In this document: piece by piece, positions 23,191 through 35,200 of the stretch | How positions within the stretch are numbered: the stretch's first letter is position 1 | How the letters are laid out: each line of letters starts with the position of its first letter | DNA from: Roseateles_C aquae | GTDB taxonomy: Bacteria > Pseudomonadota > Gammaproteobacteria > Burkholderiales > Burkholderiaceae_C | Direction: 5' to 3' | DNA length: 64,000 nt | NCBI RefSeq assembly: GCF_032337115.1 | Contig: NZ_JAVXZY010000001.1 | Coordinates: 124,001-188,000 of the forward strand | Program-made: the position numbers and the translations under genes | The notes under the pieces: model-generated | The model's database searches: none | Seen by the model: only the letters and a program-made list of their open reading frames with translations | Told to the model about the DNA's origin: nothing

Positions 23191-23402
23191 CGTCAGGAGA
23201 GAGCTCTCTAGCGAGAGCCGCCGAAGGCGCAGAGGCACAGGAAGATCCCACGCTTCGAACGCTCAGGCAAAAGGACTGACAAGACGCCCCCACCAGGGCG
23301 TTCCTCACTGGAGAGAGGCGGGCCTCGTAGCCCGTCCACCGAAGGGGCAAGCTGCTGGCAATACGCCAGCGGTCAATCTCTCAGGTACCAAGGACAGCGA
23401 GG
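23191..23402 (+). ncRNA. Tandem glycine riboswitch upstream of gcvT
   Basis: Two glycine aptamers lie in tandem. Aptamer 1 starts with GGAGAGAGCTC at 23195, contains GCCGAAGGCGC and ends with CTCAGGCAAAAGGACTGACA near 23282. Aptamer 2 starts with CTGGAGAGAGGC near 23309, contains CACCGAAGGGGCAAGC and ends with CTCAGGTACCAAGGACAGCG near 23399. These are the conserved glycine-binding core motifs. In known cases glycine binding turns on expression of the glycine cleavage genes, which is the arrangement here. Confidence 0.95.
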
Positions 23403-23410
23403 GCAGCTTC

Positions 23411-23440
23411 CCCCACCCCGGGTTCAGATTTGGGGTGGGC
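23411..23440 (+). promoter_or_regulatory. Hairpin that may be the riboswitch expression platform
   Basis: CCCACCCC (23412-23419) can pair with GGGGTGGG (23432-23439). The right arm is purine-rich and ends 8 nt before the gcvT ATG, so the hairpin would mask the ribosome-binding site. There is no run of T after it, which favours control of translation over transcription termination. Confidence 0.55.
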
Positions 23441-23447
23441 TTCAAGA

Positions 23448-24581
23448 ATGCCCTCGGAGATTGCCTTGTCCGCCGAACTCAAGACCACCCCCCTGCACGC
23501 ATTGCACATCGAACTGGGCGCCAAGATGGTGCCTTTCGGCGGCTACGACATGCCGGTGCAGTACAAGGACGGCATCCTCGCCGAACACAAGCACACCCGC
23601 ACGGCCGCCGGCCTGTTCGACGTTTCTCACATGGGCCAGCTGCGCCTGGTCGGCGCCGACGCCGGCGCTGCGCTCGAATCCATCGTGCCGGTCGATGTGA
23701 TCGACCTGCCCGTCTTCAAGCAACGCTACGCCCTGTTCACCAATGAACAAGGCGGCATCCTCGACGACCTGATGCTGTGCCGCCGGCCGGACGACATCTT
23801 TGTTGTCGTCAACGCCGCCTGCAAGGAACAGGACACCGCCCATCTGCAGGCCAAGATCGGCAGCCGCTGCGAAGTGATCAGCCTGCCCGAGCGCGCCCTG
23901 CTGGCACTGCAAGGCCCTGAGGCCGTGACCGCCCTGTCGCGCCTGAACCCGGATGTGGCCAAGCTGACCTTCATGACCGGCGGCTACTTCAATCTGGACG
24001 GCATCGAGACCTTCCTGACCCGCTCCGGCTATACCGGCGAAGACGGTTTCGAGATCTCGGTACATAACGACCAGGCCGTCGAGCTGGCGCGCAAGCTGCT
24101 GGCCCAGCCGGAGGTCAAGCCCATCGGCCTCGGCGCCCGCGACACGCTGCGCCTGGAAGCCGGCCTCTGCCTCTACGGCCACGACATCAACACCGAGACC
24201 ACGCCGGTCGAGGGCGCGCTGACCTGGGCGATCCAGAAGGTGCGTCGCGCTGGTGGCGCCCGTGCGGGTGGCTACCCCGGCGCTGCGGTGATCGATGCAC
24301 AGCTGGCCAATGGCGCGGCGAAGAAGCGCGTCGGCCTGATCTCGACCGAGCGCATGCCGGTTCGTGAAGGCGCCAAGGTGATCGATGCTGACGGCAATGA
24401 AATCGGCGTCGTCACCAGCGGTTCGCTGGGCCCGACGGTCGGCCAGCCGGTCGCCCTGGCCTATCTGGCTGCCAGCCATGTCGCCGTCGGCACCGCGGTC
24501 TTCGCCCTGGTGCGCGACAAGCGTGTGGCGATGACCGTGGCCCCGACCCCGTTTGCGCCGCACCGCTATTTCCGCGGCTGA
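23448..24581 (+). CDS. gcvT: Glycine cleavage system T protein (aminomethyltransferase)
   Basis: The protein has 377 residues. It takes the aminomethyl group from lipoyl-GcvH and transfers the one-carbon unit to tetrahydrofolate, releasing ammonia. Family signatures are MVPFGGYDMPVQY near the N terminus, FDVSHMGQ, the folate-site acidic region LRLEAGLCLYGHDI and the C-terminal barrel ending FAPHRYFRG. The ATG at 23448 follows the GGTGGG sequence; the ORF can be extended 6 codons without a better start. It is the first gene after the tandem glycine riboswitch, followed by gcvH, gcvP and sdaA on the same strand. Confidence 0.96.
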   Translation: MPSEIALSAELKTTPLHALHIELGAKMVPFGGYDMPVQYKDGILAEHKHTRTAAGLFDVSHMGQLRLVGADAGAALESIVPVDVIDLPVFKQRYALFTNEQGGILDDLMLCRRPDDIFVVVNAACKEQDTAHLQAKIGSRCEVISLPERALLALQGPEAVTALSRLNPDVAKLTFMTGGYFNLDGIETFLTRSGYTGEDGFEISVHNDQAVELARKLLAQPEVKPIGLGARDTLRLEAGLCLYGHDINTETTPVEGALTWAIQKVRRAGGARAGGYPGAAVIDAQLANGAAKKRVGLISTERMPVREGAKVIDADGNEIGVVTSGSLGPTVGQPVALAYLAASHVAVGTAVFALVRDKRVAMTVAPTPFAPHRYFRG

Positions 24582-24663
24582 TCTCCAGCCGGGCCTGCTC
24601 GCAGGCCCTCTCGTTTTCCCTGATCTTTTCTCCCGACCTCCCTGCTGATTCACGGAGCACACC

Positions 24664-25038
24664 ATGAGCATCAAGTACACGCCCGACCACGAGTGGGTCC
24701 AAATCAACGCCGATGGCAGCGCCACCGTGGGCATCACCGTCCATGCCCAGGACGCCCTGGGCGATGTGGTCTATGTGGACCTGCCCGAAGTCGGCAAGAG
24801 CTACGCCGAGAAGGAAGTGGCCGGTGTTGTCGAGTCGGTCAAGGCCGCGGCTGACGTCTACATGCCTGTCGATGGCGAGATCACCGAAGTCAACGAAGCG
24901 CTGCGCGATGACCCCTCGCTGGCCAACAGCGACCCGCTGGCCGCCGGCTGGTTCTTCAAGGTCAAGCTGAGCAATCCCGCCCAACTTGACGCGCTGATGG
25001 ACAGCACCGCTTACGACGAGCTGGTGAAGAACAGCTGA
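24664..25038 (+). CDS. gcvH: Glycine cleavage system H protein (lipoyl carrier)
   Basis: The protein has 124 residues, the usual GcvH length. The lipoyl-bearing lysine lies in VESVKAAADVYMP near residue 62, within the typical barrel (DHEWVQI at the N terminus, GDVVYVDLPEVG, GWFFKVKL). It shuttles the aminomethyl and dihydrolipoyl intermediates between GcvP, GcvT and the L protein. It lies 82 bp after gcvT and is preceded by an ACGGAGCA ribosome-binding site. A hairpin follows its stop codon. Confidence 0.97.
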   Translation: MSIKYTPDHEWVQINADGSATVGITVHAQDALGDVVYVDLPEVGKSYAEKEVAGVVESVKAAADVYMPVDGEITEVNEALRDDPSLANSDPLAAGWFFKVKLSNPAQLDALMDSTAYDELVKNS

Positions 25039-25056
25039 TCGGCTGTTGATGAAGAC

Positions 25057-25080
25057 AACGGGCACTTGGTGCCCGTTCTT
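25057..25080 (+). terminator. Hairpin after gcvH (weak or partial terminator)
   Basis: AACGGGCAC-TTG-GTGCCCGTT is followed only by CTT, so it is a strong hairpin with a poor T-tract. It may lower transcription into gcvP or stabilise the upstream mRNA rather than terminate fully. Confidence 0.5.
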
Positions 25081-25193
25081 GCATCGGAACGGCCGGGAAC
25101 ACCGGCCGCCGCTGCAAGCGCGATGAATGAACGATTGATGCTCTGACGAGCCGGTATCGGGCCACAAGCCCGCCATGCCAGAAGGATTGCCCC

Positions 25194-28094
<2,901 letters not shown>

Positions 28095-28103
28095 TCAGGG
28101 AGT

Positions 28104-28126
28104 GGCCCCTCGCCGAGGGGCCTTTT
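28104..28126 (+). terminator. Rho-independent terminator after gcvP
   Basis: GGCCCCT-CGCCG-AGGGGCC hairpin (28104-28122) followed by TTTT, 10 bp after the gcvP stop codon. Confidence 0.8.
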
Positions 28127-28187
28127 CTGGCCACAGCTCGCCGTCACGGTGATTGAGCGAGCAGGCCGGCATGAGGAGGGGAATGCA

Positions 28188-28550
28188 ATGGACGATAGTG
28201 ACCAGAGTCTGACCGCCCTAGCCGTGCTGAGCCCTGCCGGCAAGCTGATTGCCCAGGGCCGCCACCGGATCGAGCTGCGCTCCTGGCAGCCGCCGGTGCT
28301 GCCGCTGCGTAATCTGCTGATCGTCGAGAGCCAGCGCCAGGTCGCCGCCGAAGGTCAATGGGACCCTGAAGCCTGTGGGGTGGCGCTGGTTGATGTACTG
28401 TCGGTCAGTCCCTGGTCGGGCGCGCCGGGCATGTATGCCTGGGAGCTCTCGAACATCCGCCCCATCTGCCCCAAGCTCTGTCCGCTGCCGGCGCGCAGCG
28501 GTCTGTACAGCGTCAATCTTTGCGCCACCCGCGAAGCGCTGGAAACCTGA
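28188..28550 (+). CDS. Conserved small protein between gcvP and sdaA
   Basis: This soluble protein of 120 residues is not assigned to a named family. Visible features are an N-terminal PAGKLIAQGRHRIELRSWQPP strand region, a central LLIVESQRQ, and aromatic/proline-rich C-terminal motifs (VSPWSGAPGMYAWEL, RPICPKLCPLPARSG). The layout is loosely like an ASCH-type beta-barrel with a ligand pocket, but this is a guess. The start at 28188 follows GGAGGGG. It ends 12 bp before sdaA and so is very likely cotranscribed with it; a role linked to serine or glycine use is possible. Confidence 0.65.
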   Translation: MDDSDQSLTALAVLSPAGKLIAQGRHRIELRSWQPPVLPLRNLLIVESQRQVAAEGQWDPEACGVALVDVLSVSPWSGAPGMYAWELSNIRPICPKLCPLPARSGLYSVNLCATREALET

Positions 28551-28562
28551 TCGAAAGACACC

Positions 28563-29954
28563 ATGGCCGTTTCCGTTTTCGACCTGTTCAAGATTGGCAT
28601 CGGCCCCTCCAGCTCGCACACGGTGGGCCCGATGCGCGCGGCACGCCTGTTCGTGCTGCGCCTGCGCCACGAAGGCCTGCTGGACAAGACCAGCCGCGTG
28701 CTCTCGCAGCTCTATGGCTCGCTGGGCGCGACCGGCAAGGGCCACGGCAGCGACACCGCCGTGCTGCTCGGCCTGGCCGGCCATGAGCCGGATACCGTCG
28801 ATGTCGAACGTGTTGCCGAGTACCTGAGCGCCATTCGCGGGGCCAAGCGCATTGCCTTGATGGGCGAGCATGAGATCGCTTATGACGAAGCCAAGGACCT
28901 GACGCTGTTCCGCCGTCAGAGCCTGCCGCTGCACGCCAACGGCATGCGCTTCACCGCTTTTGACGCCCAGGGTGAGGTGCTGCAGGAGCGCACCTACTAC
29001 TCGGTGGGCGGCGGCTTTGTCGTCACCGAGGAAGTGCTGGCCGATGGGCAGAAGCAAAAGGTCATCGCCCCCGACGCCACCGTGCTGCCCTACCCTTTCA
29101 AGACCGGCGACGAGTTGTTGGCCCTGACCCAGCAGCATGGCATCAGCATCGCCGAGGTGATGCGACGCAATGAGCGCCACTGGCGCAGCGACGAGGAAAC
29201 CCGCGCCGGCCTGCTGCGGATCTGGCGCGTGATGCAGGACTGCGTGCAGCGTGGCTGCAAGACCGAGGGCATCCTGCCCGGCGGCTTCAAGGTCAAGCGC
29301 CGCGCGCCGGACCTCTACCGTGCACTGACCAGCAATCCCGAGGCGGCCCTGCGTGATCCGCTGCAGGTGATGGACTGGGTCAACCTCTACGCGCTGGCGG
29401 TCAACGAAGAGAACGCGGCTGGCGGCCGTGTTGTCACCGCGCCGACCAACGGCGCGGCCGGCATCGTGCCGGCCGTGCTGCACTACTACAGCCGCTTCGT
29501 TCACAACGCCAGCGACGATGGGGTGATCGATTTCCTGCTCACCGCCGCAGCGATCGGCATTCTCTACAAGGAGAATGCCTCCATCTCCGGCGCTGAGGTG
29601 GGTTGCCAAGGCGAGGTCGGCGTGGCCTGTTCGATGGCGGCGGCGGCGCTTTGCCAAGTGATGGGCGGTACGCCGGAACAGGTGGAGAACGCCGCCGAGA
29701 TCGGCATGGAGCACCATCTGGGCCTGACCTGTGATCCGGTCGGCGGCCTGGTGCAGATTCCTTGCATCGAGCGCAATGCGATCGCGTCGGTGAAGGCCAT
29801 CAATGCGGCGCGCATGGCCCTGCGCGGCGACGGCACTCACTATGTGAGCCTGGACAAGGTCATCAAGACCATGCGCGACACCGGCGCCGACATGATGACC
29901 AAGTACAAGGAAACCGCGCGCGGCGGCCTGGCGGTCAATATCGTCGAATGCTGA
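28563..29954 (+). CDS. sdaA: L-serine ammonia-lyase (iron-sulfur type)
   Basis: The protein has 463 residues, as usual for single-chain SdaA. It deaminates L-serine to pyruvate with a [4Fe-4S] cluster. The N-terminal beta domain has the signature IGIGPSSSHTVGPM. The alpha domain has TNGAAGIVPAVLHYY, GAEVGCQGEVGVACSMAA and EHHLGLTCDPVGGLVQIPC, which include the cluster cysteines. Placed behind gcvTHP, it completes a path from glycine through serine to pyruvate. The ATG follows GAAAGACACC at a short distance from the preceding gene. Confidence 0.96.
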   Translation: MAVSVFDLFKIGIGPSSSHTVGPMRAARLFVLRLRHEGLLDKTSRVLSQLYGSLGATGKGHGSDTAVLLGLAGHEPDTVDVERVAEYLSAIRGAKRIALMGEHEIAYDEAKDLTLFRRQSLPLHANGMRFTAFDAQGEVLQERTYYSVGGGFVVTEEVLADGQKQKVIAPDATVLPYPFKTGDELLALTQQHGISIAEVMRRNERHWRSDEETRAGLLRIWRVMQDCVQRGCKTEGILPGGFKVKRRAPDLYRALTSNPEAALRDPLQVMDWVNLYALAVNEENAAGGRVVTAPTNGAAGIVPAVLHYYSRFVHNASDDGVIDFLLTAAAIGILYKENASISGAEVGCQGEVGVACSMAAAALCQVMGGTPEQVENAAEIGMEHHLGLTCDPVGGLVQIPCIERNAIASVKAINAARMALRGDGTHYVSLDKVIKTMRDTGADMMTKYKETARGGLAVNIVEC

Positions 29955-29993
29955 TGATCTGACGGGCCATGAGCTAGCCCCCTCGCGCGTCGC

Positions 29994-30749
29994 TCAGCGC
30001 AGCGGCGGCGCGTCGTGGGGCAGCCAGTGCTTGTAGATGCTGGCGAAGCGCCCATCACGCTTCATCTCGCGCAGCTTCTCGGCCCAAGCCTGCACGACGG
30101 CATCAGGCGTGTCCAGCGAAAAGGCGATATAGCCTTCGGCGCTCGCAAAGCTGTAGACAATTTCCAGCGCATCCTCGCGGATACCTGCCTGTGCCAAGGT
30201 TTGTGGCATCGAGATCCGCTCGGTCGCGAACAGCGGCGCCCGCCCCGCCAGCAGCATCCGTATGCCTTGTACGGGATCGCTGACCGGCACGAGGTTGTTG
30301 AAGCCTTGGCTGCTCAACTGTTCCGCCGTATACCAATCGCGAACGACCAGCACCGCGTTGGCGCGCCTGGCGTCGTCCAAGGAACGCAGACGCAGGCCAT
30401 CATGGCGCGGCGCATAGAGTGAACTGTAGAAGGTCACGATGGGACCCACCCACTTGAACAACTTCTCGCGGCCCGGCGTCCGCGCCATTGCGAACAGAGC
30501 GCTCGCGCCCGGCCCTTGCACCTCGCGGTAGGCACGCGACCAGGGCAGGAATTCAATGCTCTGCTGCTGACCCAGGCGGCGCTGAATCTCCGTGACCAGA
30601 TCGATCGACAGGCCGCGTGGTGTGCCCTCCTGACTGAAGTTGATCGGTGCGAACTCTTCGCTGAGCAGGCGCAGTTCACCCGGCGGCAAGGCCAGGCCTG
30701 GCCGACAGGCCAGCATCAGAGCGATCGAAAGACAAAAAAGGCGCCACAT
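29994..30749 (-). CDS. Periplasmic solute-binding protein, family 3 (amino-acid type)
   Basis: The protein has 251 residues. A signal peptide (WRLFCLSIALMLACRPGLA) ends near residue 21. The mature part has the family-3 binding fold: LRLLSEEFAPINFSQEG, GLSIDLVTEIQRRLG, ALFAMARTPGREKLFKWVGPI (shortened), and a C-terminal WAEKLREMKRDGRFASIYKHW pattern (shortened). No permease or ATPase gene is next to it, so it may be an orphan binding protein or a signalling sensor. It is convergent with sdaA. Confidence 0.85.
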   Translation of the reverse strand: MWRLFCLSIALMLACRPGLALPPGELRLLSEEFAPINFSQEGTPRGLSIDLVTEIQRRLGQQQSIEFLPWSRAYREVQGPGASALFAMARTPGREKLFKWVGPIVTFYSSLYAPRHDGLRLRSLDDARRANAVLVVRDWYTAEQLSSQGFNNLVPVSDPVQGIRMLLAGRAPLFATERISMPQTLAQAGIREDALEIVYSFASAEGYIAFSLDTPDAVVQAWAEKLREMKRDGRFASIYKHWLPHDAPPLR

Positions 30750-30934
30750 GGTCGGGCGCCATGATAGAGATCAAGGCCCGAACCCACTGTGCACAAATGC
30801 GCAGAATTGCCGGACATGCAACGAAGGACCACATCGACTCCAGCGCTGCCTCATTCACCACCTACAGCGGTGTCGCGATGAAAGGCAGTACGGCGATCGA
30901 CAGAGCGGCCGCCGCCCGTTGAAAGCGCGGGCGA

Positions 30935-32032
30935 TCAATCCTTGCGCAAGCTCTGGCGGCGCCGCTGTAAAAGCAGCAGCGCAGCGAAGCCGCTGAACAT
31001 CATCGCCAGGCTTGATGGTTCGGGCACCGGCGGCGTGCCGCCACCACCGCCACCGGTGGCGCAGTTTTGCGTTGTGCAGATCGTGCCTGCGCCACCGCTG
31101 AACTGTGCTGTGCCGGCATAGTCGGTGCCCGAGGCGACGTAGAGGCGAGATCCGGCTGGCAAGGCCAGCTGGGTCAATGTCACCGTGTTCTGCACATCGG
31201 CAATGCCATTGCCATTGACCCAGGTCGTCAACGTGGAATCCACATAGAACGGCGTGTTGTAGGCAAAGCTCAGCTGAGCCGACAGATCCTCGTTCAACAC
31301 CAGGGTGCCGCTGCCACTGCTACCGATCCAGCTGTTGCTGGCGATGTCGTAGATGCTCTTGTACCAGCTGTCGCTGTTGGCGTCGTAATAGGCACTGAGG
31401 CCCAGCACGGTGTGACCCTGGAAGTCGCGCTGCGCCCAGTAGATCTGCGCGGAGCCGGTGATGCTGCCGTTGGCGCCCAGGCTGCCATCAATGTGATAGG
31501 TCGGCGTCAACACGCCGGTGCCGGATGCGCCGCCGATGTAGTAGAGCTCTTCCCAGCGTGACTGGGCGGTGGCATTGGCGTTGTTGGTGATCCGGGTATC
31601 GACGTCGACCGTCGGTCCGATGCAAGCGCCACTGCCGTCAGTCATGCAGAAGGGCTGGCTGGTGGTGACGTCAACGGGATTGAAGCCGCTCAGCTCGACC
31701 TTGGCATGGTTGTGCCTGAAGTCGGTGCTGGTGTAGATGTTGTAGTTCACGTCGGTCATGCCCAGGCCGACGGTATCACTCCAGGTGCCTGCGGCCGTGC
31801 TGGTAAAGGGCAGGCTGCTGGTGTCGTAGACGGTGTTGTAGGAATAGACATAGCCGAACTGATCGCGGCGGCTGTAGCTGCCCAGCGGCGGGAAGTTCAG
31901 GCTGGTATCGGCGTTGTACTCGCCCCAGAGATAGTTGCTGACCCGGTAGGTCTGCGCTTGCGCCGAGGCGGCGAACAGGCCAACTGTCAACAGGGCTGCC
32001 GGCATGACCAGCAGACGCAAAGACTTCTTCAT
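30935..32032 (-). CDS. PEP-CTERM sorting-signal exported protein
   Basis: The protein has 365 residues from ATG 32032. An N-terminal signal peptide (LLVMPAALLTVGLFAASAQA) and a C-terminal tripartite tail (VPEPSS, hydrophobic LAMMFSGFAALLLLQ, basic RRRQSLRK) mark it as a substrate of the exosortase/PEP-CTERM system, which cuts the tail at the membrane and sends the protein to the surface or exopolysaccharide. The exported body is rich in Tyr, Ser, Thr and Asn with no recognised enzyme motif. The exosortase gene is not in this window. Confidence 0.88.
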   Translation of the reverse strand: MKKSLRLLVMPAALLTVGLFAASAQAQTYRVSNYLWGEYNADTSLNFPPLGSYSRRDQFGYVYSYNTVYDTSSLPFTSTAAGTWSDTVGLGMTDVNYNIYTSTDFRHNHAKVELSGFNPVDVTTSQPFCMTDGSGACIGPTVDVDTRITNNANATAQSRWEELYYIGGASGTGVLTPTYHIDGSLGANGSITGSAQIYWAQRDFQGHTVLGLSAYYDANSDSWYKSIYDIASNSWIGSSGSGTLVLNEDLSAQLSFAYNTPFYVDSTLTTWVNGNGIADVQNTVTLTQLALPAGSRLYVASGTDYAGTAQFSGGAGTICTTQNCATGGGGGGTPPVPEPSSLAMMFSGFAALLLLQRRRQSLRKD

Positions 32033-32207
32033 GGGTTCTCCCATTGTGTTTCCGCAGCGCCAACACACCCCTCATCGCAGCCGTCAGCGGGCTGCTCGCT
32101 GCGGCTGGAAGCAGACTAAGCGAAACGGATTTGTCCAGCTTCATGCAGGCTAGGGATATGTCCCTGTTGGCGGGGACGCCGGTGCGTTTGGCTTGCGTTG
32201 GATCAGC

Positions 32208-32237
32208 AAAAAGGGGCGCCTCGCGGCGCCCCTTTTA
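32208..32237 (-). terminator. Terminator at the 3-prime end of the first RND operon
   Basis: Hairpin AAAAGGGGCGCC / GGCGCCCCTTTT with a TCGC loop, 30-60 bp after the RND pump stop codon on the minus strand. It is nearly symmetric and could also work in the other direction. Confidence 0.85.
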
Positions 32238-32265
32238 GGCATAAAGCAACAGCGCTCGCGCCGTG

Positions 32266-35200
32266 TCAGTCGTCACCGGCGGCCAGCGCGGCTGTCGCCG
32301 GCATGGCGGGCTCCTCAGGCTCTGTGCGGGTCTGGCGACGATCCCGGACGAGATAGGAGTACAGCACTGGCACAACCACCAGCGTCAACAGCGTCGAGGT
32401 CAGCACGCCGCCGATGATGGCGCGTCCCATGGGCGCCTGCACCTCGCCGCCCTGGTTCAGGGCAATGGCCATCGGCAGCATGCCAAAGACCATGGCCGCC
32501 GTGGTCATGATGATCGGGCGCATACGCACCAGGCCGGCTTCCAGCAGCGCCTCGGGGACGCTGGCACCGCCCTTGCGGGCATGGTTGGCAAAATCGATCA
32601 ACAGGATGGCGTTCTTGGTCACCAAGCCCATCAGCATCACCAGGCCAATCATCGAGAACACGTTCAGCGTCGTGCCGGTCAACAGCAGTGCCAGCATCAC
32701 GCCGATCAGCGCGAGCGGCAGCGAGGCCATGATGGCGATCGGCTGGATGAAGCTGCCGAACTGGCTGGCCAGCACGATGTAGATGAAGATCACCGCCAGG
32801 CCCATCGCGCTGAGCAGGCCCGAGAAGGCCTCCTTCTGCTGCTTGCCGGCGCCGTCGACATTGAAGTTCACGCCGGGCGGCAGCTCCATCGACTTGATCA
32901 TCTTCTGCACATCGGCATTCACGTCGCCTGAGGGGCGGCCTTCGGTGCCGGCAAAGACGGCTTCACGACGCTGCAGGTTCTGGCGGCGTATCACCTCGGG
33001 GTTGAAGACCGATTCGATCGTGGCGACCTGATCCAGGGCGATCGGCGAGCCGTCCTTGGCGAAAGCCACCGGCAGCTTGAGCATCTGCTCGACGCGCTGA
33101 CGCTGCTCGACCGGCAAGCGCAGCAGCACCTCGACCTGATTGCCGTCGGGCGTGGTCCAGTAGGTGGCGACCTCACCGTTGACATAGGCCCGCAAGGAGG
33201 CGGCGACCTGCGCGCCGGTCAGGCCCAGTTCACGAACGGCCGAATCCTTCAGCTTGACCGCAAAGGCCGGGATGCCGGGCTTGACGGTGGTGTCCACATC
33301 GACGGCGCCGGGCACCTTCTTGATCTTGGCGACCAGATCCTGGGCGACGCGGGTCAGCACCTCGGGATCGTTGCCGAGGATGGTGATCCAGATGTCACGG
33401 TTGCCGCCCACGCTGGCATCAACGCCAGGCACCTTGGCGATATCGGCCCGGATGGCGTCCTCAACTTCCTTTTGGCTGCGTTTGCGATCCTTGCGATCGA
33501 CCAGCGCGATATTCAGCGCGGCCTGGTTGCGCCCAGTGGACATGCCATCGCCGGTGCTGCCCACCACGGTAGAAACCGTCTTGATCTCCGGATAGTGGCT
33601 AAGGATCTCCTCGACCTGGGCCACCTTGGCATTGCTGCGCTCCAGGCTGGAGGCCACCGGCAGGCGCAGATTGACCTGGGTGAAGCTGTCGTCGGTCCTG
33701 GGCGCGAACTCGGTACCCACGAAACCTGCCAGCACCAGGGCCAGCACAAAGCTGCCACCACCGGCCATCATCACCAGGCCTCGCGGGGTGATGGTGGCCA
33801 GGCGCAGGCGGCGCTTCTGGCTGCGGTCACGCTGACCATCTGCTGCGAACGGGCGGCCATAGACCGGGATAGGCGGCACAAAAAGGCGATAGCGCCGGCT
33901 GGAGAAGGCCCAGCGGATCAGCCGCTCATAGACGCGGTGCAAGAACTCCAAGCCCGCATCGGTGCCACGGATCAGGTGGCCGATCACCGGCATGCGCTTC
34001 AGGTAGTGGCTCGGCGGGTCCTTCCAGACCGAGCTGAGCATCGGGTCCAGTGTGAAGCTGACAAACAGGCTGACCAGCACCGCCACAGCGACAGTGATGC
34101 CAAAGGGATAGAAGAACTTGCCGATGATGCCGCGCATAAAGGCCAGCGGCACGAACACGGCACAGATGGCGAAGGTGGTGGCCATGACCGCCAGGCCGAT
34201 CTCGTTGGTGCCGTCAAAGGCCGCGGCGCGGTGGCTCTTGCCCATGCCGACATGGCGAACGATGTTCTCGCGCACGACGATGGCGTCATCGATCAGCAAG
34301 CCAATGCACAGGCTCAGCGCCATCATCGTCATGAAGTTCAGCGTGAAGCCGAAGGCATGGACGGCGATGAAGCTGGAGATCACCGCGATCGGCAGCGTCA
34401 GCCCGGTGATGATGGTCGAGCGCCAGCTGTGCAGGAACAGGAAGACGATGGCCACGGTCAGCAAAGCGCCTTCGATCAGCGTGTGCTTGAGGCCGTTCAG
34501 CGAGTCCTTGACGTTGTCGCTGGACGCGTAGATCAGGTTGAGCTCGACATCCTTGGGCAGGTTCTTGCGCAGCTCTTCCATCGCCTCCTTGACGCCCTCG
34601 CCGGTGCTGACGATGTTGGCATCCTGCTGCTTGAAGATATTGAAACTGACGGCCTGTGCGCCATTGATGCGGGCCAGGCTGTCGGGCTCACGCTCGCGCT
34701 CGACCAGGCTGCCCAGATCACCCAGCGTCAGCACCAGATTGCCACGGCGGGCCACAACCACGGCGGCAAACTTCTTGGGATCACGCACCCGCCCTTCAAC
34801 GCGCAGGATGGCGTCGGCGTAACGGTCCGAGATCAGGCCGACCGGCTGATCGATATTGGCCTCGCGCAGCGCCGCCGAGATTTCCGCCGGCGTCACGTTG
34901 TAGGCACGCAGTCGCAGCGGATCGAGATCGATGCGCACCTCGCGCGTGACCATGCCGCTGACGTCGACCCGCGCCACGCCGTCAACGCGGCCCAGTCGCT
35001 TGGCCACCGTCAGCTCGGCCAGCATCGACAGCTCGCGCGCCGGCCGCGTCTTGCTCATCAGCGCGGCCAGCACGACGGGCTGGTTGTCCTCGACCTGTGC
35101 GCGAGCGATATTGGGCGTCTTGGCGTCCTTGGGGAACACCGCCTGCACGGCGGACACGCGGTCGCGCACTTCCTGCATGGCGCGGCCCATATCGGTGTTC

